From Lingula anatina (Eukaryota > Brachiopoda > Lingulata > Lingulida > Lingulidae): 45,797 nt of DNA. Below the pieces are notes generated by a model. It did not search any database, had not been told where the DNA came from, and saw only the letters and a list, made by a program, of their open reading frames with translations. Where the stretch lies: NCBI RefSeq assembly GCF_001039355.2, contig NW_019775890.1:76485-122281 (forward strand). Direction: 5' to 3'. How positions within the stretch are numbered: position 1 is the first letter of the stretch; each line of letters opens with the position of its first letter. Shown here piece by piece: positions 30,339 to 42,208 of this stretch. The position numbers and the translations under genes were made by a program.

Positions 30339-31232
30339 CTGGAATTATCATAAAATCAAAAAATAATAATTATATAATCATATAAAATATATAAGTGTCA
30401 AACAGATATTTATAAAGAGAAAAAATTGTATGTCATTTTTTATTTTGTTTGTTTGTTTCTTTCATTCTTTCTTTTTTTTGTGGTAGGACTTGTAAATGAA
30501 CAATATTATAGTATGTTCTGCTCATAAAATTAAATTGTACACCTTATGCCGTAATTGTGTTGGCAATAAAATTTGTTCTGAATAATGCCAGGTAAAATGT
30601 TCAACCTCAAAGTTTACCTTGGAACTAAGCTGATTAAGTCATAAACACCTTTTAATGAAGCTTATTTGGGCAATTGATTTCAACTGCACGAAACATCATT
30701 AATAGAATGAAAGTCTGTTTGTTTAAGAAGACTGAAATACACTGCCTTAACATAACATCCTTAGGCATGTTGGTCAAAAAAAGAAAAAAAAACATTGCAG
30801 CAATGACAATGGCACAAGAAGTACAGTGACAAATTCTGATATCAGCTTATATCTTGCTCAAGACAGTCTGAACATATTTATTTGGCAGACTAATTTTTTT
30901 GCCTCCAGCAACTTGGCCACATCCTTAATGACACTGTTTTCAAATACTCACTCTTTTTATTTTTTAAACATTGAGAAATACTGAAGATGCTACAGAGAGG
31001 AAGAGTTTCAAACTACACAAAAAGAGCAACAATTACTGGTAATTAAGATGTCAACTGTACTTGGGTGCCTCAGTTTTCCTTTCGTGGTCAATTCCATTTT
31101 AACCTCAAATTCATTGATCTGCTATTACCAGCCCTGTTCAAACATGACCCACTACATTAAAACAGTCAATGAAAATAACGTACAAATTAACTTCCAGTCT
31201 ACCGAGATCTGAGGTGAATGACCTACATCTCT

Positions 31233-31235
<3 letters not shown>

Positions 31236-31288
<53 letters not shown>

Positions 31289-31301
31289 TGGGGGGGGGGG
31301 G
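31236..31301. repeat. (TG)n microsatellite followed by poly-G
   Basis: About 25 TG units, then att and a G run of about 12. Confidence 0.96.
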
Positions 31302-32668
31302 CAGGTTTTTTCTCCCTTCCTGGAATCAGCTATTTGGTGACACCATTATCACTTTTGTCATGCCCAGTCACAATAGTTGCTTAGTACAAATTCTAGACAT
31401 GCCATTCATTCATTCAAATATCATATTCATCCCTCCCTCCCTCCCCCTAAAAATTTAAAATATAAAACAAAATATGCATGTATATTCCTCTTTAGTATAC
31501 ATAATTTCAGCAGAAAGTTTGTCCTATTCTCTCAGCTACCATACTGAAATTCTAAACTGAACTGTAACAGAAGGATAATTAAGTCAATTTCTCCACTAAC
31601 TACTGTACGTCACTGAAAGCCTACAGGAAAGTGATTTGCTGGGTTAAGTTACACATTTTTGGATTACGTGCAAGTGTAATTTCACTCAGGGGAACAGAAA
31701 TAAGCCTTATCTTGCCTACACAAAGATGGTGTTTTGAACTGTTTTCACAGAAAAATACATATACTGGTTCTTAAAGACCACAGAACATTGGAGAACACCG
31801 ACTCCTTAAGTGATATAATATAAGAAGCTAAACTTAAAGTTATACAAATATACAAGACCTCTAACCAACCTAATTTTTTTGGGAAACATTACATTTCTTT
31901 AAATGTTTGGTTGTCTGGGATCCATTTTGTTTATAGTTTTTCTTCTTTCCTTTATTTCACAGGCTTAACTGAAAATCTGGAACTAGTTACTTTGTAAATA
32001 GGAACTTGAAAAGTTTAACTGAAGAACCTAAACCCAACCCACGCTTTACATTCACAATAACTCATTTAAATTACATCAACACAGTTACAAGAATTGCAGG
32101 AATATTTACACCAGCTGTGCAGCAGAAATTTAGCTGTTTTCTTTTTTTTTCAGTTACCTCTGCTGCCAAAAGCATAGGTTAGTGAAGGCCAAAGGAGTAC
32201 AAAACCATTGCAAGAATGTCTGGACTGTGTTATTTGTGTCATAGGGTGCAGTAGATACTATTTACCGCATTCGCATATTGGGGTCCACCTATTAGCTTGA
32301 AGTTTGGAATCTAAAATGAAAACTCTTAAATTCTAATTTTTCAAGAAAGAAGCATTTGAAAAAATCTGTAAAATTTATTTTGCATTTGACTCGTATATGA
32401 CTATGCCACATAAAAAAATTCTAAATCTGTTTAAATTTAGTCAAGCAATTCCTGCAGTACTAAATTACATTGGAATAGAAGAGATCCAAGAAACCAGTCC
32501 ATGTGAGAAAATGTGATCATTACAGAGGCCTTATTATTGCTACATGATAATGCTTAATAGTGCCTTGTACACTGAAACCTAACAAGCATCACAAGGAATG
32601 CACCAGGAAATTGAAATTAAGTTAATTACGTTGCACATTGCATGAAGACCCTCACTGAGAGTCATAGG

Positions 32669-32934
32669 TAAGGGCTCATTTCCAATGAATCTAGTGTTCT
32701 ATGAAGATCGATCCAACTCTGCGGGGACTCTAGCTGAATGCAATCAGATTAACATGTCTTCTCTTGGTGTCGAGTAAAACACAGAAAAGCAGGTGATTAT
32801 ATGAGTACATTGGAAACAAAAGCCCTGTTAATCTGGTTGCAGCAAGAACCTGTGGAGTTAGAACAATCTAGTATGTAGAACATTGGTTTTATTGGGTATA
32901 TATACAATTTTCCCCATTTGGAAATGCGCCCTTA
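32669..32934. mobile_element. Hairpin MITE, TAAGGGC family, best-preserved copy (266 bp)
   Basis: The left terminus is taagggctcatttccaatg and the right terminus, reversed, taagggcgcatttccaaatg. Inner pieces gatcgatccaactctgcggg then gactctagctgaatgcaatc are mirrored by cctgtggagttagaacaatc and the ctggttgcagcaag segment. Both ends are intact, so this copy best defines the family boundaries. It has no coding capacity. Confidence 0.78.
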
Positions 32935-34738
32935 AATAACAGTACGGTAATGTTAGTCACTAAATAAGTCATGCCTGCAGCCTTAAGTAAATCTAATTGC
33001 AGATCATGTAGTGGCCACCTAATATTTTCTACTGTGTGACATTTTTCTAATGGACAAGTGTACTGTTCTGGTATGTACCTGAACTATTTTTGAGCTGCCT
33101 AGAAACACGAATAGCTCTTGAAATGAAAAAAGCAGGAAACAAGATATGGGCGTGGGTAGTAAAACATGCGCAGCACCTTCCTGCATTGCCACTGGGAATT
33201 GCTAAAAAAAGAAAGATTGAGAGGACACTGGGAGGTAGACACTAGAAATCAAATTTAGAAAACTGGGCAGAAGACAAGATGCTGGGAGAGGCTTAATGGT
33301 TTTCCAATATGTTTAACTTGTATGTTTTGATGTATGTTACAAAATGGAGAATGAAGTACAGTGAGACTTTTTGACAAGAGCAACGAGAAAACAAGAGAAC
33401 ACATTGAGAAAACAAGTCGAAAATGATAATCTCAATCTTTTTTTTTTTTCGAAATTAAAACTTCCTCTGCCAAAAAGTATAGCACAGAAAGGATCTGGTG
33501 CAATATGTATAACAGCCAGATAAATCACGCAGGGGTATATCATAAATAAATAAATTCATAAAAAATAAAAATAATAATACTGGTGTAGCATAATTTTGTC
33601 ATGAATATACCAGCATAAACATTTTGTAGACAAATACTTGAAAAATCTTTTTAAAAATATATGATTACTTGGTACAACTGACAAATTTTCCCAATTTCAC
33701 TTTTATATTATATATATATAAAAAAAAAAAAAAGATTTTGGCTGAAATTATCTTGAAATTTACCAGTGAGTAGTAGATCAAATGGTTCAAGAATTGACCT
33801 GAGATAACTGACCAAAATAGTCCAAATCTCCAGAAATTCTGGACGGCAAGTAAACTGCAGGATTATCAGATTTGTCTCCTACCGCCATATTGATTTTTAT
33901 GCAGGCTAAGATGTTTAGACAGTTTCTAAAGTCAATATGGCATTTATGGACACTGGGGAGAGCCTCAAATAAAATTCATCATGGAAACAGTCAATAAATC
34001 ATATCTAAGATATAAAAATCTTCACAAATAGCTGAGTAATCAGAGATCCAGCGCACTGATTCCCGTTTTTATTCCTTGTGCAGAAAATTGGAATTCTGCG
34101 ATAAAATTGTGATGGTAGCTAGCTAGAGAATTCAAACAGGCCTGTATCTACACATAGATGATGCTGCAATGGACAGGTTATGAAAACAGCAAATCGTCCA
34201 GAAATTAATACTCAGAACCAGAAATTAATCAAAATATTGAAATGGCGGTCTATTTCCACCTGCACTCATCTGCCCTGAGTCCAACAGTACCAGATGTAAA
34301 GTCACCCACAATTCCAGGAAACCCCCAGAGGCAGAGCAAAAATTACAGCACATATTGCCAGCTTATACAACTTCCTAGATAACACAAGCAATGCTTTTCA
34401 CAGAACTGGAATACCATTTCAAAACCAGCAGTTATCCCATTACAGTAATAATATGTTTTTACAGGGGAGTTTCCGCACATGGTTCTCAGCAAAAGGATGT
34501 GTTTGAATAGGACGAGTATTTTCAAAGCTATTCCCAACGCGTGGGTTTATCTGATCCCAGTGCAGTTGTATGGATTCCCAATAGCAGCAAGATTGGGAAG
34601 CAATGGACATCGTTTTCAGTCAAAAGCCTCATTCAGACCAAGACTCTTTTAGAGCAGAAATAGCTTTAACTTGTGGCATCAGGCTACTAGGTTATGTGTT
34701 GAGTGAACCTCTTTCCTCCTGTTTAATCCAAATTCTGT

Positions 34739-34741
<3 letters not shown>

Positions 34742-34793
<52 letters not shown>
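34742..34793. repeat. (GA)n microsatellite
   Basis: About 26 uninterrupted GA units. Confidence 0.97.
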
Positions 34794-34796
<3 letters not shown>

Positions 34797-35448
34797 GGTT
34801 AAAAATGTTATAACAGAAAATCCAGAAAACCTAGCCTGCAATGTAAAAATTATCAAAATGAAGACTCAAAAATCCTGAAATCGGGCATAAAAGGAGAGAA
34901 GAGAGAGAGAAAAGGAGGGGGGCTGTACACATGAGAACACCTTGCAACAACTACACTTCCCAATTTCTAAATTTTATTGCGATGAGAGCAACAATTCAAC
35001 ATCAACATGATTATCAGCTCCACTGGTAATCAAAGCCCGTGAACATCAATGATGTGAAAAATATTACAACAGCGCACTTGATCCAGGTACTGTTACAATC
35101 ACCAATAAATCACTGTGCATCTACTAGTACACAGTCTTGCTAGGGATTTTCATTAAAACGGAGTATCAAGGCATCAAATTATGATTTATCCCATAAAAAA
35201 GAGACATCAATTTGCCTAGAAAACATGCTAGAATCACTGAGGGAAGATGAGCCTTATGGCAATCTGGCTTCAGATATTGAAAAAATGTGGCGAGGGTGCA
35301 TTCGACACACTTTAAGTATATATTGCAGACAAAAATGGTGATAGGTAAATATTGCGATCAACATTATTGTAGAAATTAAAAAAAAGAAAAAAATCATCTT
35401 GCATGTTCCATTAAACTAGAGTGATTTTCTAAAAAATGAGTATAAGCA

Positions 35449-35606
35449 GTGTTAGAAATTAACTCTGGACCGTCTGCCCAGGGTCGGCAACTTTCAGAAA
35501 GGGCCGAGAAGTTTTCCCACCCGGGAGACATTCAGTCCAGCTACTTTTCAAGGTGGCTGGACCTTTGGTCCAGCAACTAATTTTTCTAAGAGGCAAACAC
35601 TGAGTA
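35449..35606 (-). repeat. Candidate interspersed repeat (GC-richer island)
   Basis: A block of about 150 bp from gcagtgttagaaattaactc to ctaagaggcaaacactg. Its ends are imperfectly complementary (cagtgttagaaat against tctaagaggcaaacactg), and its GC content exceeds that of its surroundings. Internal inverted pieces such as ctggacctttggtccag form a hairpin. It looks like a small non-autonomous element, but no second copy is in the window. Confidence 0.4.
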
Positions 35607-35811
35607 CAAGAAGATCCATTCAGGTTTTCTGAATGGTTCAAACAATGATTTAGTTTCATTAAATCTGTTTTCTAAATTGTAATAAAAGGTTGATTATTGT
35701 TCACATATATGCAAACCACTATGTTATTGATTAAAACATAATAATATTCAATTTGATCTCAATTCAATGTAGAAATATTGGCATTTGCTGTGATGAATGT
35801 CTGGTCTTCAC

Positions 35812-35830
35812 CCCCCCCCCCCCCCCCCCC
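35812..35830. repeat. Poly-C run
   Basis: About 19 consecutive C, then gcccccac. The length is likely uncertain. Confidence 0.95.
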
Positions 35831-36457
35831 GCCCCCACTCGCCTTAAATTAAAATCAAAGTTCTCCGTGCACCCTGTCTAAGGATTCAATCTCTTCCTAA
35901 CAAAGTCATCAAGAACATCAGCAGTCAGTTGTTACTAGACAGACTTAATGACTGAGCTTAACTCCAGACAAACCTATTAACACCACCAAGACAAACTGCC
36001 TCTTAACATGCAACCAAACTGGTGATGGATCTTCCTAGCTTGTAGCTACCTGTGGCCAGTGTCTTGACAGAATATAACCAATTATTAGTTCTCTCAGGCT
36101 GTGATGTTTGTCTCTGTCTTTCTTAATTTCTCTTTTGTGGTTCTCTCCGCCCTTCAGTTCTATCTAATAACTCAAGCTTGGTGAACTAAATAAAAGGGGT
36201 TAAGAGAAAATACCCCCAGGCCCTCCCTCCCCTTGAAATATGTCAGCATCAAAATTGTAACTGTGGCCTTACTGAAAAGGAACCCCCCAGTCAAGTTAGG
36301 TTTACCTTATACAGTACTTGTTAACTTCAGCAAGCATTCTGATAAATTATAAATATAAGCTCATGATGATTGGCTCAAAGTGGGGAGTTCTTCTATCAGC
36401 AAGCAAATTACTTCAATAGCAGTGGCACTGGGCAGGACAACAGTCAGATTAGATTTC

Positions 36458-36513
36458 ATGTCCATGGAGAACTAATCGTAGCCCGATGTCCATGGAGAAC
36501 TAATCATAGCCCA
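36458..36513. repeat. Two-unit 28-bp tandem repeat
   Basis: atgtccatggagaactaatc plus gtagcccg is followed immediately by the same unit with two substitutions. Confidence 0.92.
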
Positions 36514-39500
36514 ATGTTTTGCAATTGCAAGTCACACAGAGATAGGTAGGGCAAAGTTGGATGGTAACACGACTTTCTCTAATTTATTAACAGGGCCTTA
36601 ATATGTCACCAAGTCTGCTGTTTTCACTGCAAGGCAAGTGCCTCAGTGCAGGACAGGTAAACAGTAGCAAACTAATGCAATACCTGTAGAATACCTGTCT
36701 GCATTATAAGGAACAGATAGAAGGAGGTACTAGTACTAGTACATATATCAGTTTTGGTATGTTTTAATGTGCCATTTTATTGGTGCTTGTCCTACGAACT
36801 TCTTAAGAGACCATTACAAACTCAGCACAGAAAGATTTGATGCAGAAACTTCTTTTCTCTTTGAATTAAAAATTAACTCAAAACTAAGGTGCTGGTTATC
36901 ACCCATCTTCAGTTTTTTTTTCTTATAGTTAAGGCAGCAATTTTAAAAGCAAATGATCAAACATTCTTATTATCATATTCTTAAAGGAGGACAAAATATA
37001 AGATACCTCAAATGGTCACATGAATACTTCCAAATGTTTGTGCCATAATCATCAAAAAGAAGAAAAAAAAATTTTCCAGACAAATTTACTAAACATCCTG
37101 TACAACAATTTAGTAACCAAGCCCACCATGAAGAATATCTCATAAAGGTCCTCTGGCATGTTTTCCAGACAACTAAAGTGAGCAAGCACCTGCTTCTCAT
37201 CTTAGTATCAAATAAGTCAAGGTAATAGGGAATGTCATGCAATTCGACAATCTAAGTACTTTAACTGATCAATAATGTATTTTCTTTTAGGACGCAAAAG
37301 CGGGAAGGTGAAACGGAGAAATCTGGTGCAATTTGTGTTAAAATCCTGGTACAGTGCAAGACAACTTACACAGGTTGTGTTCAGGTGGCACATGAATGAG
37401 TTGTCTCATTCTCTCTCATATTCTGGAACATAGTTTGCATTCTGTATCAATTCAACATAAAACAATACCATCAAATGTTCAACAAAGTTTTTATGTTAGA
37501 TACAAAGGAAAACAGGCGTGTTTTTGTGTGTGTGCACCATAGTGTGTATGGTGCAAGTGTACCACAAAGTGCTTAACATAATTTTCTTGGCTTGAGAAAA
37601 GATATATTAAGTAATGACTGATTTGGTGTGAAAACTAGAAAGCACGCGCCAGATGTGAATGTGTATGTGCGTTTGCATGTGGGCATGCACATGTGCCCTG
37701 GTGTGTTCATACATGTGTGACAAAGTATTACTCAATACTCATTAAGCAATCTACAGGTAGGTTCTGGTTCAGAGTAAATCCGCTCACCCACGAAGTCTCA
37801 TTACTTATCACTAATAAGCAGCCAGGGGATGATTGAGCGACATGCTGTTCTTGGAGATTATCTATAATTACAGCTATCTTGCTGACTGATGTAGCTGATA
37901 ACCTAAAGTTTATCATGCCTAGCTAGAGACTTTCTAGGTAGATCATATTTTCAAATATCGAGTCAATTCTTCATTAGTTGCTCCAGGAAATGACCAGTAA
38001 CTCTTTGATCTCTACTTTCCTTTTCATCTTTTTTTTTCTTTTTTGCTTTTTCTTCAGTATTCCACAACTTACTGAAAGGGTTGGGCTGGGTTAAAGGAGG
38101 GAAGGGGGGCAACTTAATTGTAAAGTCTGGAATAAAAGCATGTTCACATCAGACCTAACTTAGACTTTTAAATATAGGTTCTCAACAGGTGACCAGATCA
38201 GATCAAGTTTGCCCAGCACAGAAACCCCCACAGTACACAATCAAGAATTCCACAATCTAGATCATTAGTGTACTAGTACTGAACCTGGTAATTTTTGAAA
38301 CCAGTTGCTTTGCCCAGCCTAATGAATTAGGATCATAATATTAATTATCAAACCAAGCAGACTTCCAAAAGTTCAAACCTCATAGTTTATGAAAAAAGTA
38401 ATTAGAACCCCTACATCCTACTTCTGAAACAGCCTTCCCTGTACACAGAAAATAAAGAGGTAAATATATATCTAAATCAAGCTGCTGCCAGAATGCCAGC
38501 TATGTTGAAGTTGGGTATAGACGCCAAGGTCAAAACTCAATGTACAGAGAAGCATTTGAAGCCAGACAAGTAGAACAAGATGTGGGCTATACACTTCTTA
38601 CTTCCTGACAGCAGACTTCAGGTGGAGAAAGTTCAACTTCACAAGAAGCCATACGGCCTGAACTAGTGTTAAAATCTCATGGTTATAAATTATACACCCC
38701 CCTTCCCCCAAAAATATTAAGAGAGCTGGGTCAAAAAGTACTGTAAGGAGTTTGCTCACTGTTCTGAGGCCTCCTGCATCAAAATTTTTGACAATATATT
38801 GGGAGCAGGCAGACAGAGTTCAGACAAAAATCAGTTCATGTGCATACTAGTAAATGCAACTGGCACAAAAATTACACTGACAAAAAATGTGGAGAAATGC
38901 AATTTATACACAAACTTTGTAGTGAAGATCAAAAAAATGATAAAAATAAGTAATGTGGAGCCTTTCACTTACCAAGGCTTAAGTGACAGATCACCTTAAA
39001 AATACCCTACAGTTTACTGACATAATGAAAAAACTAACTCGACTCTCCAGGAAAAAAACCTGGTACCTTGTAGGAAAAACTGGTTTTGCACAATTCTGGC
39101 CTTAATAGGAGATCTATTTAAAGAGATTGAGCTCATCCAACCAAGGAACAAAATCCCTTTCTGAGAATCAAGCTTGATGAGATTTTACAAGAAACCTTGA
39201 CAAGCCCTAGAGAGCAAGTTTTTTCTTAATACTCCTGATATCAGTCATGGCACACAGGTGTGCTGTTCATTCAGGCAGAATAGTGTTACTGAGATGATAC
39301 TCCTCACCACACTTAATGAATAACATATTGCATGTCATCATCTTTGAAACAGTTTCAATGGGATTTGTTGCTAAGATCCTAATATCACTGAGAAAGGTCT
39401 TGCAAAGAGGTGTGAAGAACAGAGTAAAGGAATAGTCACAATGTTGCTTCTTGATGCGATTTGTGACGCAAATCACTTACTAGTACGGGGTAGCACAGTA

Positions 39501-39794
39501 ACAGACTTTGATCATCTGAATTGATATCGAAGCTTCCAGAAATACTAAATTGATCTTCACACTTCATGCCTGAAAGGGGTAGGGAAGCTCATATGTGGAT
39601 GCCTTGCAACTAAATCTTAAGTGAGTGCAATGAATAAATAATAAAAACTACATCGAAATGGTAAATACGTCTGAAATGAATGTATCTTAATTAATCTAGG
39701 GTTAGATACCAGTAAAAACATCACTAGGCAAGAAAGGATCACTGCATCAGTTTAAGGGCATTTGCATCACAAAATTATGTTCCATGATATTGAA

Positions 39795-40200
39795 ACCACA
39801 GTGTCAGCTCAACGACAGTGGTACCAGTGTCAGTTCAATTTGTGGTACCACAGTAACAGACTGTCCAAGGACAGTGACCAGTACAAATGTCAGCTCAAGG
39901 GGCTCCTCAAGGGCAGTGGTGCCACAATGTTAGCTCAAGGGCAGTGGTGCCACAGTGTTAGCTCAAGGGCAGTGGTGCCACAATGTTAGCTCAAGGGCAG
40001 TGGTGCCACAAAATGTCAGCTCAAGGGCAGTAGTACCACAATGGCAGCTCAAGGGCAATGAGGTCACAATGTTATCTCAAGGGCAGTGGTACCAATATCA
40101 GTCCAAGGGTGGTGGTACCACAGTCAGTTCAAGGGTGGTGGTACCACAGGGTCAGATCAATAGCACAGTGTCACAGTGTCAGTTTAAGGGCAAGGGCATT
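39795..40200. repeat. Minisatellite, unit about 26-30 bp, about 14 units
   Basis: The core is ctcaagggcagtggtaccac followed by aatgtcag or aatgtta. Central units (39900-40010) are nearly identical; units at both edges are diverged. Because 28 is not a multiple of three, the array gives short repetitive peptides in changing frames and is not coding. The N-flanked second copy of the duplication begins inside this array. Confidence 0.93.
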
Positions 40201-42205
40201 ACAGACAATTACGAGATCATCTGATTTCAATCCCAAGGGACAGCTGCCTGCCAGTGAAGTCTAAATAACTTCACTAAAGATAAAATTCCTCAGGGCAAAT
40301 CCCTAATTGATCTATTCAGGTTTTTGTCCTCTCACCACTTCGGTTCAATCAATTCTAAATATTCAGGTAAACCTAGTATATTACCAGGCGAGTTAATTTT
40401 TTGCAACCCAATATGTAACCACATCAAGCCAGGATCGTTGGTGTAAACGGGACAATATTGAAGGAGGCATGTGTCAGATATTAACTTAAGTTGCTGTTCT
40501 TGAAAATAAATAAATGTGTGTTGGCCTATCCACAGGGGTTTCCAGTTTTCTGCATGCTTGGCTGTGTTGTAAACTGCAGGATAGGAGGACACCATTTTCC
40601 ATATGTATTGTTCTATAACTAAGGCCAATGACAGCATATCTTATGTTATAATTAATCAATCATCAAAAACAAAGATAATATAAACAAAACTTATCATATA
40701 TTTCACATTTTCTTGAGCCAAACTATAAATTCAAAAGGTTTCAAAAATATCCTAGTATACTGTTTGGTACATACAGTAAAGCCAAGCGACATAATGACAT
40801 ATATATATACATAAACATGCCCATTTCTTCTAAATAAATTGGTCAAACAATAGCAATAGTTTAAACATCTAAAAAAGCAATAGAATATGTAGATTTTTTT
40901 CTACACATGTTTTCCACAGGTAAGTCAAAGTAATGAATGTGGGGCAGGCAGAAAACATAACAGGTACAGTAAGGGGGTGAGGGTGGTAGCTAAGTGCCCA
41001 ATACCATTCAAATTCAGTTACAGTAGTACATTTGTCTCTCATAGTAACCAATTGGTACAAGATATCCCAAAATACAACAGACACTAGGATATATTATCCT
41101 AGAAATATATTATCCTGGTGATAGACCTATTACTCATCATTTTTTCCTCCCTAGCCTTGTCTACTGATATTCAATTAAGATAATACAATATGGATTGACT
41201 GCTCGGCAGTGGCAGGCAGTATAGGGGCAATTACTGCATATCTATGAAAATTAAAACAATGTTGTGGTACCGTACTTATGAACATTGCAATTAACACACC
41301 ATATCAGTTAATTCCTATTTTTTTCTTATGTGCCCAGCAGTTAGTAAAACTTAAAAGCCAGAGTCTGGATAGCAAGCTTTGGATTGTAAGGGTTTATTGC
41401 AATCATCATTTTTAAAGACACCTTCCTATTTCACAATAAATAAAATTTGACAGCAATCAGTGACATTTTGTTCATGGTAATTTCATGGCTCTAATAGGCC
41501 AAGGGAAACACATGGGGTTGATTTCAAGTAGATCCACAGTATAATTTCAGCCTACTAGTACACTACAGCCTGTGCTTAACTTGGTTTATGAATAAGATAT
41601 ATATATACAGCATGTAATATATAGCAAGTATCAACATAATGTAAATTGTTACAAGTACAAAGTTTACAGAGGCCATGACCTAACTTAATATATATCGTGT
41701 TCTCAGGTACTGATAAAATTTCAAGAGCAAATTTAATTCTAACCAGGTTCTAACCCAGATGAGACAAAGTCCAGGTTAATACAGCCATGTGGAATAGCCC
41801 TTGCTGACCTCCCGTGATGGATAAATGTGCACAGCTAATCTTAATCAATCTCTTTTCATGTGGTCGTGGTTTATGTACCTTGCTGATTTCCCTCTAATTA
41901 AGACTCCCACTGGTTTATCTGCTAGGTATTTGGTGCCTGCTGCAAAGTCTGATCATTTTGCAGAGTTAATATGTGCACAGGCAATGCTATTAGTGTATAC
42001 AAGAGGCATAGCACCAAGCATTGGAGGATGAGTACTCAGAGATGCATTAGCTTTTATTCCATATTATGAAAATTGATAAAAAGCTCTAGAGACAAAACAC
42101 ATGGGCGTTATACTTCAGGCAGACAAGAAGGTACTCAATTTTAAAACAAGCCACCTTTGCTATTTATTATTATAGATAAAACCTATGTTTAAAAAAGCCA
42201 GTCAT
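39986..42205. repeat. Second large direct duplication, first copy (about 2.2 kb)
   Basis: It begins within the minisatellite and runs to aaaaaagccagtcat, two bases before the N at 42208. It matches 42209-44409 with scattered substitutions and small indels, such as one fewer minisatellite piece and tatata length changes. Confidence 0.95.
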
Positions 42206-42207
42206 TG

Positions 42208-42208
42208 N
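42208..42208. other. Single N at the second duplication junction
   Basis: The ambiguous base lies between the end of copy one and the start of copy two. It is the same arrangement as at 24341. Confidence 0.9.

Noticed and set aside
39795-40200. Possible CRISPR-like regular repeat
   Set aside because: Units abut directly without unique spacers and the genome is eukaryotic; it is a minisatellite.
39955-40224. Repetitive peptides (SSRAVVPQ-like) on the plus strand
   Set aside because: It is a translation of the 28-bp minisatellite. The frame shifts between units and there is no sign of coding constraint.
40332-40637. 101-codon open frame on the minus strand, repeated at 42551-42856
   Set aside because: The repeat comes from the 2.2-kb duplication, not from selection on a protein. 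It matches no family I know, has no splice-compatible place in ELKS and lies in intron sequence.
41825-42031. 68-codon open frame on the plus strand, repeated at 44009-44239
   Set aside because: The same duplication explains the recurrence. There is no recognisable domain, and the start differs between the copies because of a single base change.
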